A DNA stretch of 64,000 bases from assembly GCF_026213295.1 (NCBI RefSeq), contig NC_079419.1, positions 18,987,868 to 19,051,867 of the forward strand. The letters run 5' to 3'. Each line of letters starts with the position of its first letter. The stretch's first letter is position 1. Made by a program: the position numbers and the translations under genes. This DNA is from Gadus chalcogrammus (Eukaryota > Chordata > Actinopteri > Gadiformes > Gadidae). Shown here piece by piece: positions 1 through 61,881 of this stretch. The notes beneath the pieces are model-generated. The model saw only the letters and a program-made list of their open reading frames with translations, did no database searches and was not told the DNA's origin.

Positions 1-15712
<15,712 letters not shown>

Positions 15713-16700
15713 TTTGAACAGGCAGGCTCGAAACAAAATGGCCACCAGAAGAGAGGAGGGAGGTAAAATGGCTGACTATGGGTCCAAATGCCACTTATTG
15801 TTTATGGCTCGACCGGATTTCTATTTTCTTCACCCCCCCCAGAAACGGTGGTGTGGAGTACGGTGGCTTATGGGAGGAGCGGGGGGGGGGGGGGGGGGGG
15901 AGGGAGAATACAGTCACCCGAAGCTTAGAAGCATTTCCAAAGCGATACGGGGTGGTTGGGGAGTACCGCCGCTGGGTCCGCTGTTCCTCGCGGCAGGACC
16001 GTCCCTCAGAGTTGACCAGCGTTGGTCGCCGAGCGCTGGAGCACTTTCCTCAGCTTGATGCCTCGGTTGAGCCAAACGATGGAGCAGAGGGAGAGCGTTG
16101 GCAACATGCTCCTTCAAGCGGCAAAAACCTGCTGGCCGGGGTGCTATTGGAGCAGCCTCCTCAGCGCTCCGTCCGGGAGCGCTGGCCAGCCAAAGGGGGT
16201 CCTTCCGTCGCTGACGTCTCGACGCGCTGAGACCCACCAGTGGTCCGGTCTGAGGCACGAGAGGCTGGCCCGTTCCTTAATCCCCCTCGCTTCTCTCTGG
16301 GATCCGCATGTTCCGGACACTGATTATGTCCCAACCTACATGGACATGGAGACCACATTAAGCTAAAATACATAGTAGAACATTTTAAAGAAAAATAATC
16401 AAAAAAAAAATATGAACACAAAAATTGGCATTAACCTTGAGCTTACTGTTTAACTGAAATTAAAAAACAGAGTTTACTAATTGCAATTTAAGACACTTGG
16501 AGACCTTTCGAAAAAATTTAAAAAGGGACACACAATATGGCAAAATGGCGGCTCGTGGCCACGAGCGCAGCTCAAAAGTGGAGCACGAAAAATGGCCGAA
16601 CTGCGGCAGCGCTGCCGAGCATTAGCGCAGGGCTGCGATGGCGGCGGGTGGGATGAGGCTGCTGCGTCACAGCCGGCAGCAGCCTGGGTCCCTGGACGTG
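15713..16700 (-). promoter_or_regulatory. CpG-rich 5' region of pik3r2 with ATGGCGGC-type motifs
   Basis: ATGGC motifs recur here: AAAATGGC on the plus strand near 15736, 15763 and 16541, and GATGGCGGC near 16637. On the minus strand CAAAATGGCGGCAG overlaps the pik3r2 start codon. AAnATGGCGGC is the known YY1 site. A 20-G run is at 15881-15900. A promoter or 5' UTR role is inferred from GC content, motifs and position. Confidence 0.4.
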
Positions 16701-18115
16701 AGCCTCCCTGCACAGTCACACTCACAGCCTCCACCGACGCAACGCCACAGCCAGGGCAACTTCCCCATAATACCGTGGCCCATTTTCACCACACAGATAA
16801 AAGCAACTATGTGGGTGGTTGCTATGCAAAAGTATTATTAAATGTTTTCGTATTTGTAGGAGTGTGCCGTTGATGAAGATGACGATGGCGCCCAGAGATG
16901 TTAGGGTCCCAAGAAGTGTTGAGGATGAAAATACCTTTTTCAAAAACAGTTACCTTTCGGTTCTATCCAGAAAAAAAAGCCTCTCTCTTCTTCTAAAAAG
17001 GCTTTATAGTTGTTGAAAGTAGCCGATACAAACGAGATCGCTGTATGGAAAAAAAATATATTTCTTCTTCAATATTTTTTTTGTTGCTAGGTTGAGTTAA
17101 ATATCATATTATGACAATAAAAGGCCAATACTGTTGGTATGCTCCCTTATCTTTATAGACACAAGACCTGGGGAACATTTTACCGTATCAAGCAATCGTT
17201 TATAGGAACGTCGTCAATCTCAAAAGCTATTGACTCCGGGATCACATAAAAACAAACGCGTTGATAACTTTAATAGTTCATATCTTAATTCCCATTATTT
17301 AAATAATTTTGTAATCCAATGCAAAACACACACATCGATATTTCTGATTTCCCCTTACCTCCTGAGGCCCAAAAGATCAAGTTGGGGGGAAATATGCTGA
17401 AACAATGAGGTAACTTCAAAACGGCATTCATTATAGAGCAGAGCTGGGCGAGCAAAGAGCCCGACGGAGAGATTAGGATTTCTTTCAGACGTTTGGTGTC
17501 TGTTGTCCGTGCAGTATCGACGGTACGGGTAACCTCTCTAGACCTGGCGAAGACATGACGAACAGCGAACACGAATAAGCATGAAACAACGAATGAAACG
17601 GACGATGGACGAATGAATGAAGTGAAATGATGGAGAATATCAACATTCTTGGTTGGTCTGTGTCAAAAAGTAGGGAGTATTTCTTTTCTTGGGGGGGGTT
17701 TGGGGCATTTCACAAATTATATAATCATCGGCCTGGATTGAGAGGCTCGTTGTTGTGCAACCGTTTTCAATGCATTGATTTAACGTTCCAGGTGACCCCG
17801 TCCAAAAGTAAAATAACATTAAGAAGACTTGAAAACAGTTGACCTAAATCAGAAATAAAGCACAAAGCTCGGACTGATCGCTTAATGCGGGGCTGCATGC
17901 ATTCGAACCTTAGCCTACATTATCCTCACTTGCCTACGACATTCGAAAAAAGGAAAAAAGCGAGCGAGCAAACATTGACCGCAAACCTCCGTCAGTTGTT
18001 AATGTTGTTATTATATATACACAAAACCCAAACAAAAAAAACGGTCCAAAGTTACCAGCACCGCAAAGAGTTAGCATGAAGGAAGACAGGACACCGCTTG
18101 ATGGCCGGCACTCAC

Positions 18116-18970
18116 CACACTTTTTGGGCTCAGAGAGAGAGAGAGAGAGAGAGAAGCTGGACGGGCAGACTCCGGGTGCAACATCCTCAGAGTGGAGATG
18201 CGAGAGGTGCCAGGCGAGACACGTGGCAGCGGCAGACCCAACCACAGCCCGCGACGCTCACACCACCATAACCCCCCCCCCCGCCCGCCTCCTTCCCTTC
18301 CTCTCTCCACCTGCTCTTGAACACACCCCCCCGCCCCCATCCGCCCCCCGCCTCCACCCCAAATACACAGTACTGCCTTCCAACTGACAAACCCCCCCCG
18401 CCTTCCGCTTCTGTCCTCACCAAGAAGGGAAAAAAAGTCCAGTTGCCTTTTCCACACTCCATGTTTTCCTAAATTCACCATAGTGTTGTGGAAAAGAGAG
18501 GGAAGCAAGAAGAAGAGGAAGGATGAGGTGAAAACGCAGGAGCAAGCGAGGAGATGTCCACTGATATGGCCGTCCTGATTTATCACATTTCTCCAGAGCA
18601 GAAGAAGTGCTGCAACTCCTAGGAGTTGGAAGAAGAAGCGTCTCTCTGTTTCCCCACTCTGACATTGTAGGAGTTGCTCTGACTTCAGACAGGCAGCAGC
18701 AGTGGTTAGTCGGCTTCCCGTCACTGAATCCATCTCTTTTAAAGACTTTATACAGGACTGAGTTGAAGAGAGAAGGGCAACAACAGAGTGGGAGGGAGAG
18801 AGAAGGAGAGTGAGGGAGAAAGAGAGAGAGGGGGGGAGAGAGGCGCACTTAGCTATCGGCTGAGTCCAAACAGGCTTTGGGGAGAGTGGAGGAAAATAAT
18901 TAATGAATAGGCAGCGAGTAACTCACTGTTGCTAGAGAGAGGGAAAGCTCACCCTGTGATCTGATTGGCT
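18116..18970 (-). promoter_or_regulatory. candidate pik3r2 promoter and noncoding first exon
   Basis: On the minus strand an AGCCAATC (CCAAT-box type) sits at 18970-18963. Pyrimidine-rich sequence follows, then possible donors CTTG|gtgagg at 18420 and TGTG|gtgagtgc at 18115. The open frame through it (18733-18071) looks like no known protein, so an untranslated exon is the simplest reading. No transcript evidence is available. Confidence 0.3.
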
Positions 18971-21900
18971 GCTGCTCTGACCATGTGATCCCGAGTCACC
19001 AGAGAAGCCGGGCAAATCAAGGAAACGTTCTAATATTAGAAAATGTATCTAGGCAGTGATCAAGCATCTGACCCAAACAACTCCCACCTTTTCCACAGAT
19101 ACTACTTTTCCTTTTAAAACATGCCGTTTATCATCTTATTTTATGTATAATGTATAAAATATATACAATTGTGAAAATAAAACTAAAGGATTCTAAAAGC
19201 AGGAATGGAATTGAAGCATGACACGGCAAATGATGCAATGTTATGATGAGAAATGTTAACTTAGCTGTGGTGCTGATTAAAGGATTCATATGTTTAATGT
19301 TAAGTGTTCAACATTGCTTACAAATTGTACAGAGAATTGGATTAAGTTGTATTTAATGGTCAAGTACAAAACGCAAACGATTCAGACACAAGATTAATCA
19401 ACGAAGTTAAATAATTAAATAGGCATATAATATATTTATTGTTCTTTGAACAATAGCCTAGGCTGAGACATTATCAAAATGGGAATGCAGGCATGTTGAA
19501 ATGGGAGCTAGTCTACTCTTCTGTTTTAAGATCTATTTTTTTAATGTTGACATGCTGACATGCATTCTGCGTTTAGTCAATACAGGACTGACCTCTATAC
19601 ACTCAACTGAACTAATACTGTGCATAATGTCCCACGGATTCTCTATTCCACACAGCCAACCATCTGATTGAGAAGTGCTTTTCCCAAGTTACAACAAAAC
19701 CAAAAGATATATTTATAATATTTGCATGTTACATATGTGTTGAAATAATTGTATTTCTAAATGAAATGTTCAAACTGGCTGATCAATTGAACAATTTGTC
19801 TGATAATGTAAATTGTAGCCCTTCACAGACTAGGTTACAACCCAGTCCAATACATATCCACCGACAAATGAAGCCATGAGCAGAAAAGCAGACATGCACA
19901 CAGATAGACAGATTATCTGCAGTTCACCCAATTCTCCACCAATCATTCAACATGACGTTCAGTTACCAACGAAGGCAGACGTGTTTGGATCTAGACCTGA
20001 GGTGAATGGTAGCCAACATCATTATTCATTCTGAGATATAGCGCCCCGTACAATCCTATCAATAAGTAAGCACTTGTTTGCTTTCTCATGAATCTGTTAA
20101 TACTTTGTTGGTCCATTCATATAAGCCTCTACCATTGAAGTACACATCTTCAAAATATTTCAGAAGGCAGAGATGACTTTAGGGAACGCAAAACATTGAA
20201 AAGGGGGTCACCCCATACGCTTGACTTGTGAGGAGTGTAGTTGTTTGGCTTCCACCCCTTTCTAGACAGGACCAATCCTAAGTCTGTTTATGGAACAGAG
20301 AAAAATATGATATGTTATTGTTCGCATACTAGCATGTTTTCTTTTGCGTTTATTTATATTAAAATAAATAATGTGTAGACATAATAGTTTACATGCTACA
20401 GAATCCCAAAACCAAATCGTAGGCCTACATAAGTCAGAGATATTCAACCATGACAATCAACGTTGACATGATGTGTAAAATAACGAACATGAGAAGCCAC
20501 CGAGCACAACCCTGATATAAACATTCAGCCTGAACCCTGACATAACTCTGCATTCAAACGTGCATATTAGGCTAATGCAACATTAAGAAGTTTAATTGGA
20601 CCCAAGATACTGCTCTGGAAATGTGCAGCTAAATGTGCGCTGTGCAGACCATAGCCACCACACACACAGACTGGCCCGGGTCCATCGGTGCACATGGACC
20701 TGAGAAATGTAACTGCGCCACAGGCAACCCAGAGGAGATAGGCCCAAAGCCCAGGAAGAGGACTCTGTATTCTTGCTGCTTAGAAACAAAGATTAAGAGA
20801 TTGAGAGCAATGGATGAGCCTCGTCTTGTCATAAGAATTGTATTGTACAGAATGACCATGTCAAACTGCACATTTGAAGATTAAATACTTTGACCATAAA
20901 GGAGAAGTAGTTTCTTATTCTAGGCTACCCTGGTAAAAAAAAGAGCTCTAAATCTGAGGACATTAATTATGAATACTTAACGTATTATAATGTAGACCTA
21001 TGCTGCTACTCCATAACACTGCTACGCAGGGAAAATGGCTGGAAATACTAGTGCCCTATATCTACAGCCAACTGATCACATGGACACCTAACTCATACAC
21101 ATCAGGATTTGAGAAACAGTCCTATTTGAACCACAACTCTATCATTAGTAGCATAGTATCTATGTTATTTTTTTAAATTGCTGCGCTCATTAAGGCTGGT
21201 CCGATTGCTTTTAATATGGTTCCCATTAACCTTCAACTGTAAAATGTGATCAGTGATCAGGACAATGTTTCATCTTGATTGTATTTCAGGGACACCAGGC
21301 CAACAGATCTGGTAACGAGCCTCTCATCTAACCACAAATAAAAACACACAACAGCATTACTCTGTATAACAATAATAACGCACAGAGGGAGATCAGTGGC
21401 ACTGGCAGCCAAACTGAATATCAACCTCATTTCCTGATATCGACGTGCAAAACAGGCATCACGTGGACGTGTGGTTTTATTTTTGCGCGGAGTAAAAATT
21501 ACCTAAGTCAACGCAACAAGGGCAGATGGGTAAAAAAACAAATGAGGTCAACTTGTACTTTTTTAGAACTTGTAATGCTGTCAAAACTAATGCTTTTTTA
21601 ATGACAACTAGGAGTTTTCGAGGAGCGATTCTGTTGAGGCTTGAGTTGAAACTACTGAAACTAACCCAAAAAAAAGAACGAAAGTGCAGAAAAGAGGGAC
21701 CACATTCTTCTGATGACCTGATATCAGATCAGATCATAAAGCCAAAGACCCTCACACTGCAATTGAATGACACACAGTTGTGATTTGCAACAGGGTTTAT
21801 AAATCAGATTTTTCAAGTAATTCCTAATGGTTGGGTGTTCCTTTATTCCCAACTCGGGATAGATTTATTGAAGCACAGCTGGGCCTGACTAAAGTTTTGG

Positions 21901-22684
21901 AACGGTTGCTGTGCTGGAAAAACGAGGGTTCGATTTTGGTAGCCAAAATGTCAATATATATTATATATTTATAACTGGAATGATAATCGTCAATAGCACA
22001 TAGTAATAAAAATGCTGTGTCAAGAACGGAACGCATATTAAGTTTTTATTGGTTGAATTGTCCTATTTTTGCTCTTTTTATATATTGTATTTTAATGGAT
22101 GCAATGCAAATGAGGTTCCATGCAATTATATTTGCTAGTTATAAAAGTCAGGGCTGAATTTGTTACCATTTATCGCTGACCAGACACAGATGGGATTGAC
22201 TGTATCCAGATTTAGGAGAACATACATTCTCTGAGATGTTCCTCAAGGTAAATCTGTGTATATCAGTATACCACAGCATCAGTGCATCAATGCATTGACT
22301 GCATAGGTAGAAGCTATAGGGGGTTCTTGGTCACAACCTAAGCTTTGACCCAACACCTTTGTTACACTCCCTCCAACCTCCACCCCATAGAACACTTCTC
22401 TAAGATTTTTCTTAAGTCACTGTTTATCCTTTAATTTGCTAGGTTTTGTAAAGTCACTCAAGTATACACTTCTGTGTGTATGCCTTTTTTTGTTCTTTGC
22501 TTGGAAATGAGTTGTCTTGATGAGTCAAACGTAAGAAAGGTCTATGATGGATATACGAAATGGACATCAAAAAGCATAATATCGAGATATCGCAAATATC
22601 GAGATATTACTTTATAAATTTGTATTTAGTAATTGCAAGACAACAAGGGTCAGGGCAGGATGTCTGTGGTTGTTTTTTTCTGGG

Positions 22685-22800
<116 letters not shown>

Positions 22801-23742
22801 TCTTGAGTCCATGTGTGTGTGGGGGAAGGGGGAGACAAAGGTGTTTTTTATAAAATATTATTAAAATATATACATGTTACATAATATAAATGTCATGAAA
22901 AAAAAATATTGAACATGATTACATAATATTGCGATTTTGTTTATGTTTCATTAGAACTACTGTTAACATACATATGGTTTGCCTTGTTATATAAAGAGTA
23001 ACATCCTCCAAATCCTAAACCTCAACATGCAAAACATTAGATTCAATCTAACAATAGCAAATAGGTGGGCCTAATAGGAGGCATATGGTAATGTCAAGCA
23101 CTGTACCTTAAAATTTAAATACTGAATTTAATACAGATTTAAAAGAGGACGGACGGCAATCAAACAGGGTGCAGCGCACGACCGTCATGTTTGAGTTGCT
23201 TCTGTTTCTAAAGTTCAGCACAGCACACTTTCTTTCTCCATTTATCGAAAAACGTTATAATAGATGTTTATTCTTCGGGGTTTAATTGACATTAAGCTTG
23301 TCAGCAGTATAAATACAGTCGAAGATAATATGTACAAAGTTAGACGAATGGAAGTGCGTTTTAAGCACAATGTGCTTTACTGAGGTGCTTTATAGGAGTT
23401 ATGAGACCTCAGTCTGGGAGGATTTATATGGAGAACTGCGAATGATGACAGAAACGCAAAACTAGGACCACTTCAGTGCTCAGGGGACTCGTTACAAACT
23501 GTCGACGAGCACAATACACTATATGGATCACTTTAAAGTAAAGCAACTAACTTCGTTTTTAACATCTAAAGAAACGTTTACTATGCAATTGTACCTGGAT
23601 AATGTATACTCTTAAACCTGGATGAAACTACTAGGGCATAAGTCAACAGCTTGCTCGGCGCACACTTGCAGCGCTTCCACCATTTTCCAGTACAGTTCTG
23701 TCCTGCTGTACTGGAAATGTGCAATAACTTGGAGAAACTCAC

Positions 23743-24000
23743 CCGTAGACAGCGCCTCGTAGCCTCGTCCACTTCAACTAAAGTACAAATACATGCGAGT
23801 GCTTTTCCTTCTCTGCCATCGATTTAGTGGTCGGTACAAAAATCGACTTTATTCTGAACCTCTGTTCACTGTTGGTTTGCGTCCTTTCTCTCGCTCTTTC
23901 TTTCTTTTGCCGTACATTACTCCCCTGCCTGCTACACAGCCATTTTCCAGCACAGCACAGCACGGCGGCGCAGGGAAAGAGGATAGTGCGTGGGAACTAA
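23743..24000 (-). promoter_or_regulatory. candidate distal noncoding exon of pik3r2
   Basis: A strong donor CTACGG|gtgagttt lies at 23742 on the minus strand behind GC-richer sequence. It is downstream of mast3 and upstream of pik3r2, so it could be an alternative first exon of pik3r2. Exon start unknown. Confidence 0.25.
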
Positions 24001-26570
24001 TATGAAGAGCACGGAAAGAGACGAAGTTGAACGGAAACCCACGAATGAGTGAAGAGGGGCCTGTGCTATCGAATGGTTACAGCCCATTACGGATATTTGA
24101 CCGAATCTGAACAAGACTACCTCCACTTTCTAATCTCTTTTTATTCCATTAAATACAGAGAAACAAAATATTTTATTTTAATAGTAATAATAATCATCCT
24201 GAATTTGGTCTAGAAGCCGTTTATTACATGCTAAGACCCTAGTAAAAAAAAAAAGGGCATTGACAATAACATTAAATGCAAATATGCCTAAACCCAGAGA
24301 ACCAGTTAGCTATGCCAGATATATACACAAGACAATACTCCACTTTGGTCCTTTGCCACCATTTTATTTGAAGCAAATTTAAGACAATAGAAAAACGGGC
24401 ATATCAGTTGTGCAAGGTAAACCAGGCATATCAACATTGATTAGAGCCTCGTTATGTAAGGGTACGCTCCGGGTTGGCAGCAGAATCCATTGTAATACGC
24501 ATAGTCTAAGAAACCATTATTTCTTGCAAAGTCATAGGACAAAAGATAACATTCTTGCATCCTTCTTTTTTAATAACACCAATCCTCGTGAGCAGTGTAC
24601 AGTTATGATCATCCATGACAAAGTAAACATTCCACATAAACAAACAGAGCCAACATGACATGTCCTGGTGCACTTGGTATATATACCTTCCACTCCCGAC
24701 AGGCACAGGGGAAAAGGTCAACTAAAACAAAACATTAATAATGAATGAGTAATAACATCCAGTAGGCTACTAGTTCAAAAAAGTGAGATTGCTAAACTTC
24801 CACTCTCCATGTGACTAGCGTTGGTGGTCTAGACGTTAGTAAATGTTCAAGAACGATTCCCATTCTGAAAAATGTATTCTCAAACGGTTTTATTTTAAAC
24901 GTCTCTAACGCTTCGTGCACTTTCTGTTCTTCCATACGGTTTACCTACACCCCCAGACGATTCAACGACTCATCTCAAACCATCAGGTCACCAGTGCCAC
25001 TTGAATCACTCACAATGCAATAAGAACGCTGGCAAGAGACTGGGACTCTGACGCGTGAGAGTGCCTCACACCCACTATCTCCACACCTACAGGTCCATCC
25101 ATACAGGTTGGTTTTCTTTTTTAAAGTCGGGTCTACTCGCACAAAAAGGTCACTTTTAAAACACCACCGACAGCTTCCGTAAAAGGTCCACCATTATTTA
25201 TAGATATTTGTCAACATCAAAGGCATAATTATCACGACTACTTCAGCAAGAACATGTTTCCATATCAAAATATACAAAACAGGCTACCTCTATGCATTCG
25301 TCCATCCGGTCGCCAGAGCCTCGTTCATTTTTCCTTATAATTTACATGAATTCTGACAGTCACCCATGTACGCACACATTAAAATGTAAACATTCATTCA
25401 TAGACAGAAAAAACAACACCCACGAATGTTTGGTTGTTAGTTCTACACTGTACAAAGAACGCATTTCGAATCACGCAGAGAACCAACCAGAAGATACATT
25501 ATGTGTTATATACGGCTACTACAACTTGGGCAAACACTTAAGCTAGGCTAGGGTATATCGGAGGAGAGAGAGCTAGAGACACCTGGTTTGACGTACATGT
25601 TGATGTTGAGGATGAAGATTATACAGGGTAAAGCAGTCCTAGATTCAAAGGGGAGTCACACAGGATCCAACGTATTCAATTTGGCACCAGAGGGTCAAAA
25701 TGTCTCAACACAACACAAAACACACACACTTTTCCCAGGGACCGATAGCCATTGCATACATGATGGCTAATTAATGAACAGCTAGAGTTCCTCTTTTAAA
25801 ATTGTTCCAATCGGTATTATCTTGTTATGGTACGGTGACTTACTTTATTGTTTGCCAATATATTTTTTGAAAGGATGTTGATGCATTTTTATAGTTAAAA
25901 GGGTAATGCATCTAATGTAAAAAGGCAATTCACAATATTCTCAGAAACTCTGAATCTCGGTACAGATGAAAACAATGTGATAAGCTTTAAAAGGCCTGAT
26001 TTGGACGCGGGTAAAGGGTAGCCATTTCCCAGTCAAGCACTTCAACCAATCATGATGCGGGCAGCTGTTATATCTCCTCAAAATATTATTTGAAATCCAA
26101 TCTCAGCATCGACCAAGAAAAGCATTCAACCTGGAGCACCAATGCATTGCAAGGAACCAAAAAAGACATATTCAGAATTAGATGAGCATTAAAAAAAAAA
26201 GCATAAATAAGTTTCCTCATCTCAAGCTGTGGTATTTACAAAATGCTTCAGTTGCAGGCGCCACAGTGATCTGAGAACCAAAAATAGAGTGAGAGAGAAA
26301 AGCAAGCTGAGATGTAAACAGTTTGGGCAGCCATTACTTTATGAACAGCATGGTCGAATGCATTACGCTTAAAGAAACAAACTAATGTCTGAAAGGGTTT
26401 TTCTTTTGGTCGATTCCGTCCATCTGCCAGTCCGGTGACTCGAGTTGTGGCTGGGCTCACAGTTTTTCTTGACACGCATGCAAAGCCTTCAAATAAAAAA
26501 TACAGTAGCAGGTCAATGTGGCCACGGCGTGAGGTCTCTTTCCTGAGTCTGCTCCTGTCACAACCCGCCA
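24001..26570 (-). other. probable mast3 3' UTR and downstream sequence
   Basis: Minus-strand AATAAA (TTTATT on plus) occurs near 25844-25849, 24363-24368, 24220-24225, 24172-24177 and 24138-24143. Any of these could end mast3. No open frame is supported. How much of it is transcribed cannot be told from sequence. Confidence 0.4.
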
Positions 26571-58311
<31,741 letters not shown>

Positions 58312-58551
58312 CGCTCTTTTAAAAGCACCGCCGTCCTGTCCCTTAGCGCCACTACAACCCTACTGCGCCCAGGTCATCTCCAGACGTGTCCTCATCTGTC
58401 GCCGTACTACCGACTGCTTCGCCTCCTTTGCTGTGAAGGGCGTCCCCCAAACGGTGGCCGAGGCTGTCATCGCCTGATCGCAGGGAGCTGGGTGGGCTTT
58501 GGGTGGCGGTGGTGGGGTGCGGGTGGTTGAGAGTTTGTCACACATTAGCAC
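58312..58551 (-). promoter_or_regulatory. mast3 5' UTR / proximal promoter region
   Basis: GC-richer sequence directly upstream of the mast3 ATG. It holds several upstream ATGs, one of which opens a 63-codon frame (58551-58360). No TATA box at a usable distance. A promoter role is inferred from position only. Confidence 0.4.
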
Positions 58552-60265
58552 CCCCTACCAGCGCATCCCCCCAAGTGTTTCTGTGAAACCCATTGTGCAG
58601 CTTAGGGATCCTGTTCTTGGCTCTTATGAATCATTGTGTTGCATTATGCTTAATCATTTACATTGTGTGTTTGGAAGGCATGTATTGCCCTCTTGAGTAA
58701 CTTCTGATTTTGGTTTCAGAAATGTCCCTAGGGCGTATTTTATGCGGTTTCCACCACTATGCATATGCCTGCACATACCGCATATACCTAGAACCCTAAG
58801 TAACACTTTATACCGTCTGTACGAAGCATGAAAAATTCAACTATTTTTAGGAGGGGAAATAGAAAACATGTAGAAGCAAATGAAAGGGGTCTAGTTATCT
58901 AATTGACACCACTGTGTTTTGTGTACCTAACAATGGTTACTGTCCTGTTTTGTGTCACCACATGTCCTGATGTATACTCCAGTAACAAATTGGCCATTGT
59001 TCTCCTTTCAGACTGGCCTTTCAGGCCTACTCCTACTGTAGGAGTAGGCCTAAAATTAGAACCACACCACATATTACCTTTTCTTTCTTTTAGCAATTCA
59101 ACAATCTAGCTTAACATATAAATAAATGTCAAATGTTCTTTCAATGGTATTTTATAGCCTATTTGTTTATTGTTCATATCTTTCTCCCCTGTTTTGTTTA
59201 TCCATATCTAAAAGCAAGACACATTCTTCAGTTGGGCCTTTTATTCAAATAGTACATTTGAATAAATAATACACTAAAATAAATAGTAACAAACACAGCT
59301 TATCATACAGTACATTGGCTTGTATTAACGCATGCACATTAAAAGCAACATTTTCAAATGTCTAGCTGAGGATGGTCGTGTCCTTATAGTGTAAACCTCA
59401 ACCTAAACCTAAATTTTCTCTCAACTCCCAATCAAGTGAGAACCCAGAAGAAAAGGCTTCAGTGAGTCAGGATACCATGCAGGAAGCATCTCCCTTCAGG
59501 ACAGAACATTTGACTGTAGTCATTCCGCAGCCATGGATAGGTGAGACTGAGGACAAGTAAAAACACAATGTTTCAAAACCAAAACAAGTGGACATAGTGA
59601 ATTGTGCAGAGTGAATGTATAGGCATCTACATAATGACTTTTGTTTCCTACTGCTGCTTGTTCAATTACCTACTTTTCGTACATCATTTTTATTTGATTC
59701 TTTACTGGGGCATCTTCAGAAATGTAGGTTGTTATTTCCCAGTCGCACCGTGCCACACTTGACTAGATCCTGTGCATTTGGCGAATTTGTTCGAAAACCC
59801 GATATTATGTGCAGCATGAGATGGATGAACGCGGTAAGGGCGCCGGGCTGTGCCTCAGTGCATGCCCTCCCGCTACACGCCTCAGGGGCCGCAGGAAGCA
59901 GGACAACTCTGAGTGACGCGTGCTCATAAGTGACCGCAATCACACCCGCAGAAACGGCCTTCCCTCAGTATCTCCCAGTGGTCCGACTGGGACTGCGGTT
60001 AATTGCTTTCTCTTTCTCTGCCATCACTTTCAATGGAGTGATGGTGCAAAGTCAATGATGAAGGCACTAAATGCTTTTTTCCCCCCTGGGGATCGATACA
60101 GCCTCTCTCTATCTTGTCACACAATGCAAATTACATCTTTGGAAAGGTTACTTTATTATTTTATTGCATACATTCTCAATGTTCTTTCAAATGATTAACG
60201 GATCAACTTTGTGTCCAATATAATTATTGTATAAAAAACCTCCAATGCACTTATACTGTACAGAT

Positions 60266-60268
<3 letters not shown>

Positions 60269-60330
<62 letters not shown>

Positions 60331-60359
60331 ACACACACACACACACACACACAAACAAA

Positions 60360-60390
<31 letters not shown>

Positions 60391-60402
60391 TCACACACAC
60401 AT
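60269..60402. repeat. (AC)n microsatellite
   Basis: About 134 bases with a few AAAC and CCC interruptions; a second degenerate CA tract lies at 60660-60792. Confidence 0.95.
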
Positions 60403-61090
60403 GCACGTGTATGCAAAGAGACAAACAGAGGCCTGGTCACGCCTTAGAAGAGTTATGCAAATGTGTGAATCATTGTGAAATTAGAGGGCAGACCTTATTT
60501 CCTCCTCCTTCTCTCAAATCTAGACATATTGGGCCGATATTTGGTGCACAGTGTCTTTATGGCCTCTAGGAGGAGCAATAGATTTATTTTAGTGTGAAAT
60601 CACGGCCATGTTTACAGAAACAATACACAGTACCGTTGTTTTGTTGAACGGTAGTGTCACACCCGCGCGCACACGCACGCAAACACGCTCATACACACAA
60701 TTACACACCTACACATTATACACACACATACCACACGCACACACAACACACACCACACAAACACACCACACACACACACACACACACACACATATAACTT
60801 GATATCAATAAGTAAAGGGCCTTATAGTAATCAGACGTCTAATAATACTTTTCAGAACTCAAAAGGCTACCTACCAACCGACATATTTGTCCATCACCAC
60901 ATCAGAGGATTAGATGAACCTATTGTTTCCTTTCAAATAGCAACTTTTCCTTGTTCTAGGGACCACAATAAATCTTAACCCCTATTTGTATACCCATCTC
61001 TGTTCCACTCTGCAACTATGTTCTACAACATAGTTCCAAGAAAGCACGTTCAAATGAAAAAATAAGAGATAGACAAGGAGATAATGACGA

Positions 61091-61110
61091 AGGAGAGAGA
61101 GAGAGAGAGA

Positions 61111-61148
<38 letters not shown>

Positions 61149-61175
61149 GCGCGAGAATGAGAGTGAGAGAGAGAG
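61091..61175. repeat. (GA)n microsatellite
   Basis: GA runs with GGAGAA and GTGAGCGC interruptions. Confidence 0.93.
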
Positions 61176-61524
61176 CACATATCCACCCACGTTCAGAGCC
61201 GCAACGTATGAATCACACTTGAACACCTTTCACACACTTCCACCTGAGTTTCATCACCTGACTTAGTGAAACCGACAATTAACACTCGACTTGGAAGGGT
61301 AGGGTACGTAGCTTTCACCTTTGGTCCTGTGTAGGGCAACTTGTTTAATGTTGCCCATGCTGCCTTGTACACCACAATGGAAATAACAACAACAACAACA
61401 ACAACAGCTATGCAACCGCAGTGCCTTGTGAACTCCTCCACAAGGGGTATGACGTTCACAATCAAGATGCCAGTGAATGAATAAGAGTTTCACTTATAGA
61501 CGTATTCTACAATTGACATAGTAA

Positions 61525-61881
61525 TCAATAAAACGGAAACATACATGCATGGTAAGGAATGTGTTCCTCCCTTGGATCAGTGTTTCCCAGAACGACCTTG
61601 GCAGGCATGAATGGGAAAGGCCTCTCATTCATCATGAGGCGTAGACATGCCATAAACATGTAATGAGCTCTGTTACTGATAAGCATGGGAGGGAGGGGAT
61701 ATGTGTTGATGACTGGATGGCAAAGAGCTGATATTGTGCTGTCGGTGTTTCCCTTGTCGTAAATCAAATGGAAGAGACAATTCTGGAAGCTTTGCCAATA
61801 ATGAAAACATTTTGACAACGACAAACTGTAAGGCAGTTCTTTGTTAAATCGTTTAAGATTAATTAATCCCACACCCCCCAT
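61525..61881 (-). mobile_element. possible remnant of a LINE reverse-transcriptase frame
   Basis: An open minus-strand frame of 118 codons begins MGGVGLINLKRFNKELPYSL. GGxGLPNxxxY is a feature of the C-terminal part of L1-type ORF2. The rest is not recognisable, so this may be chance. Confidence 0.2.

Noticed and set aside
18071..18733. 220-codon minus-strand frame
   Set aside because: No recognisable domain, pyrimidine-rich leader composition; better read as possible untranslated sequence.
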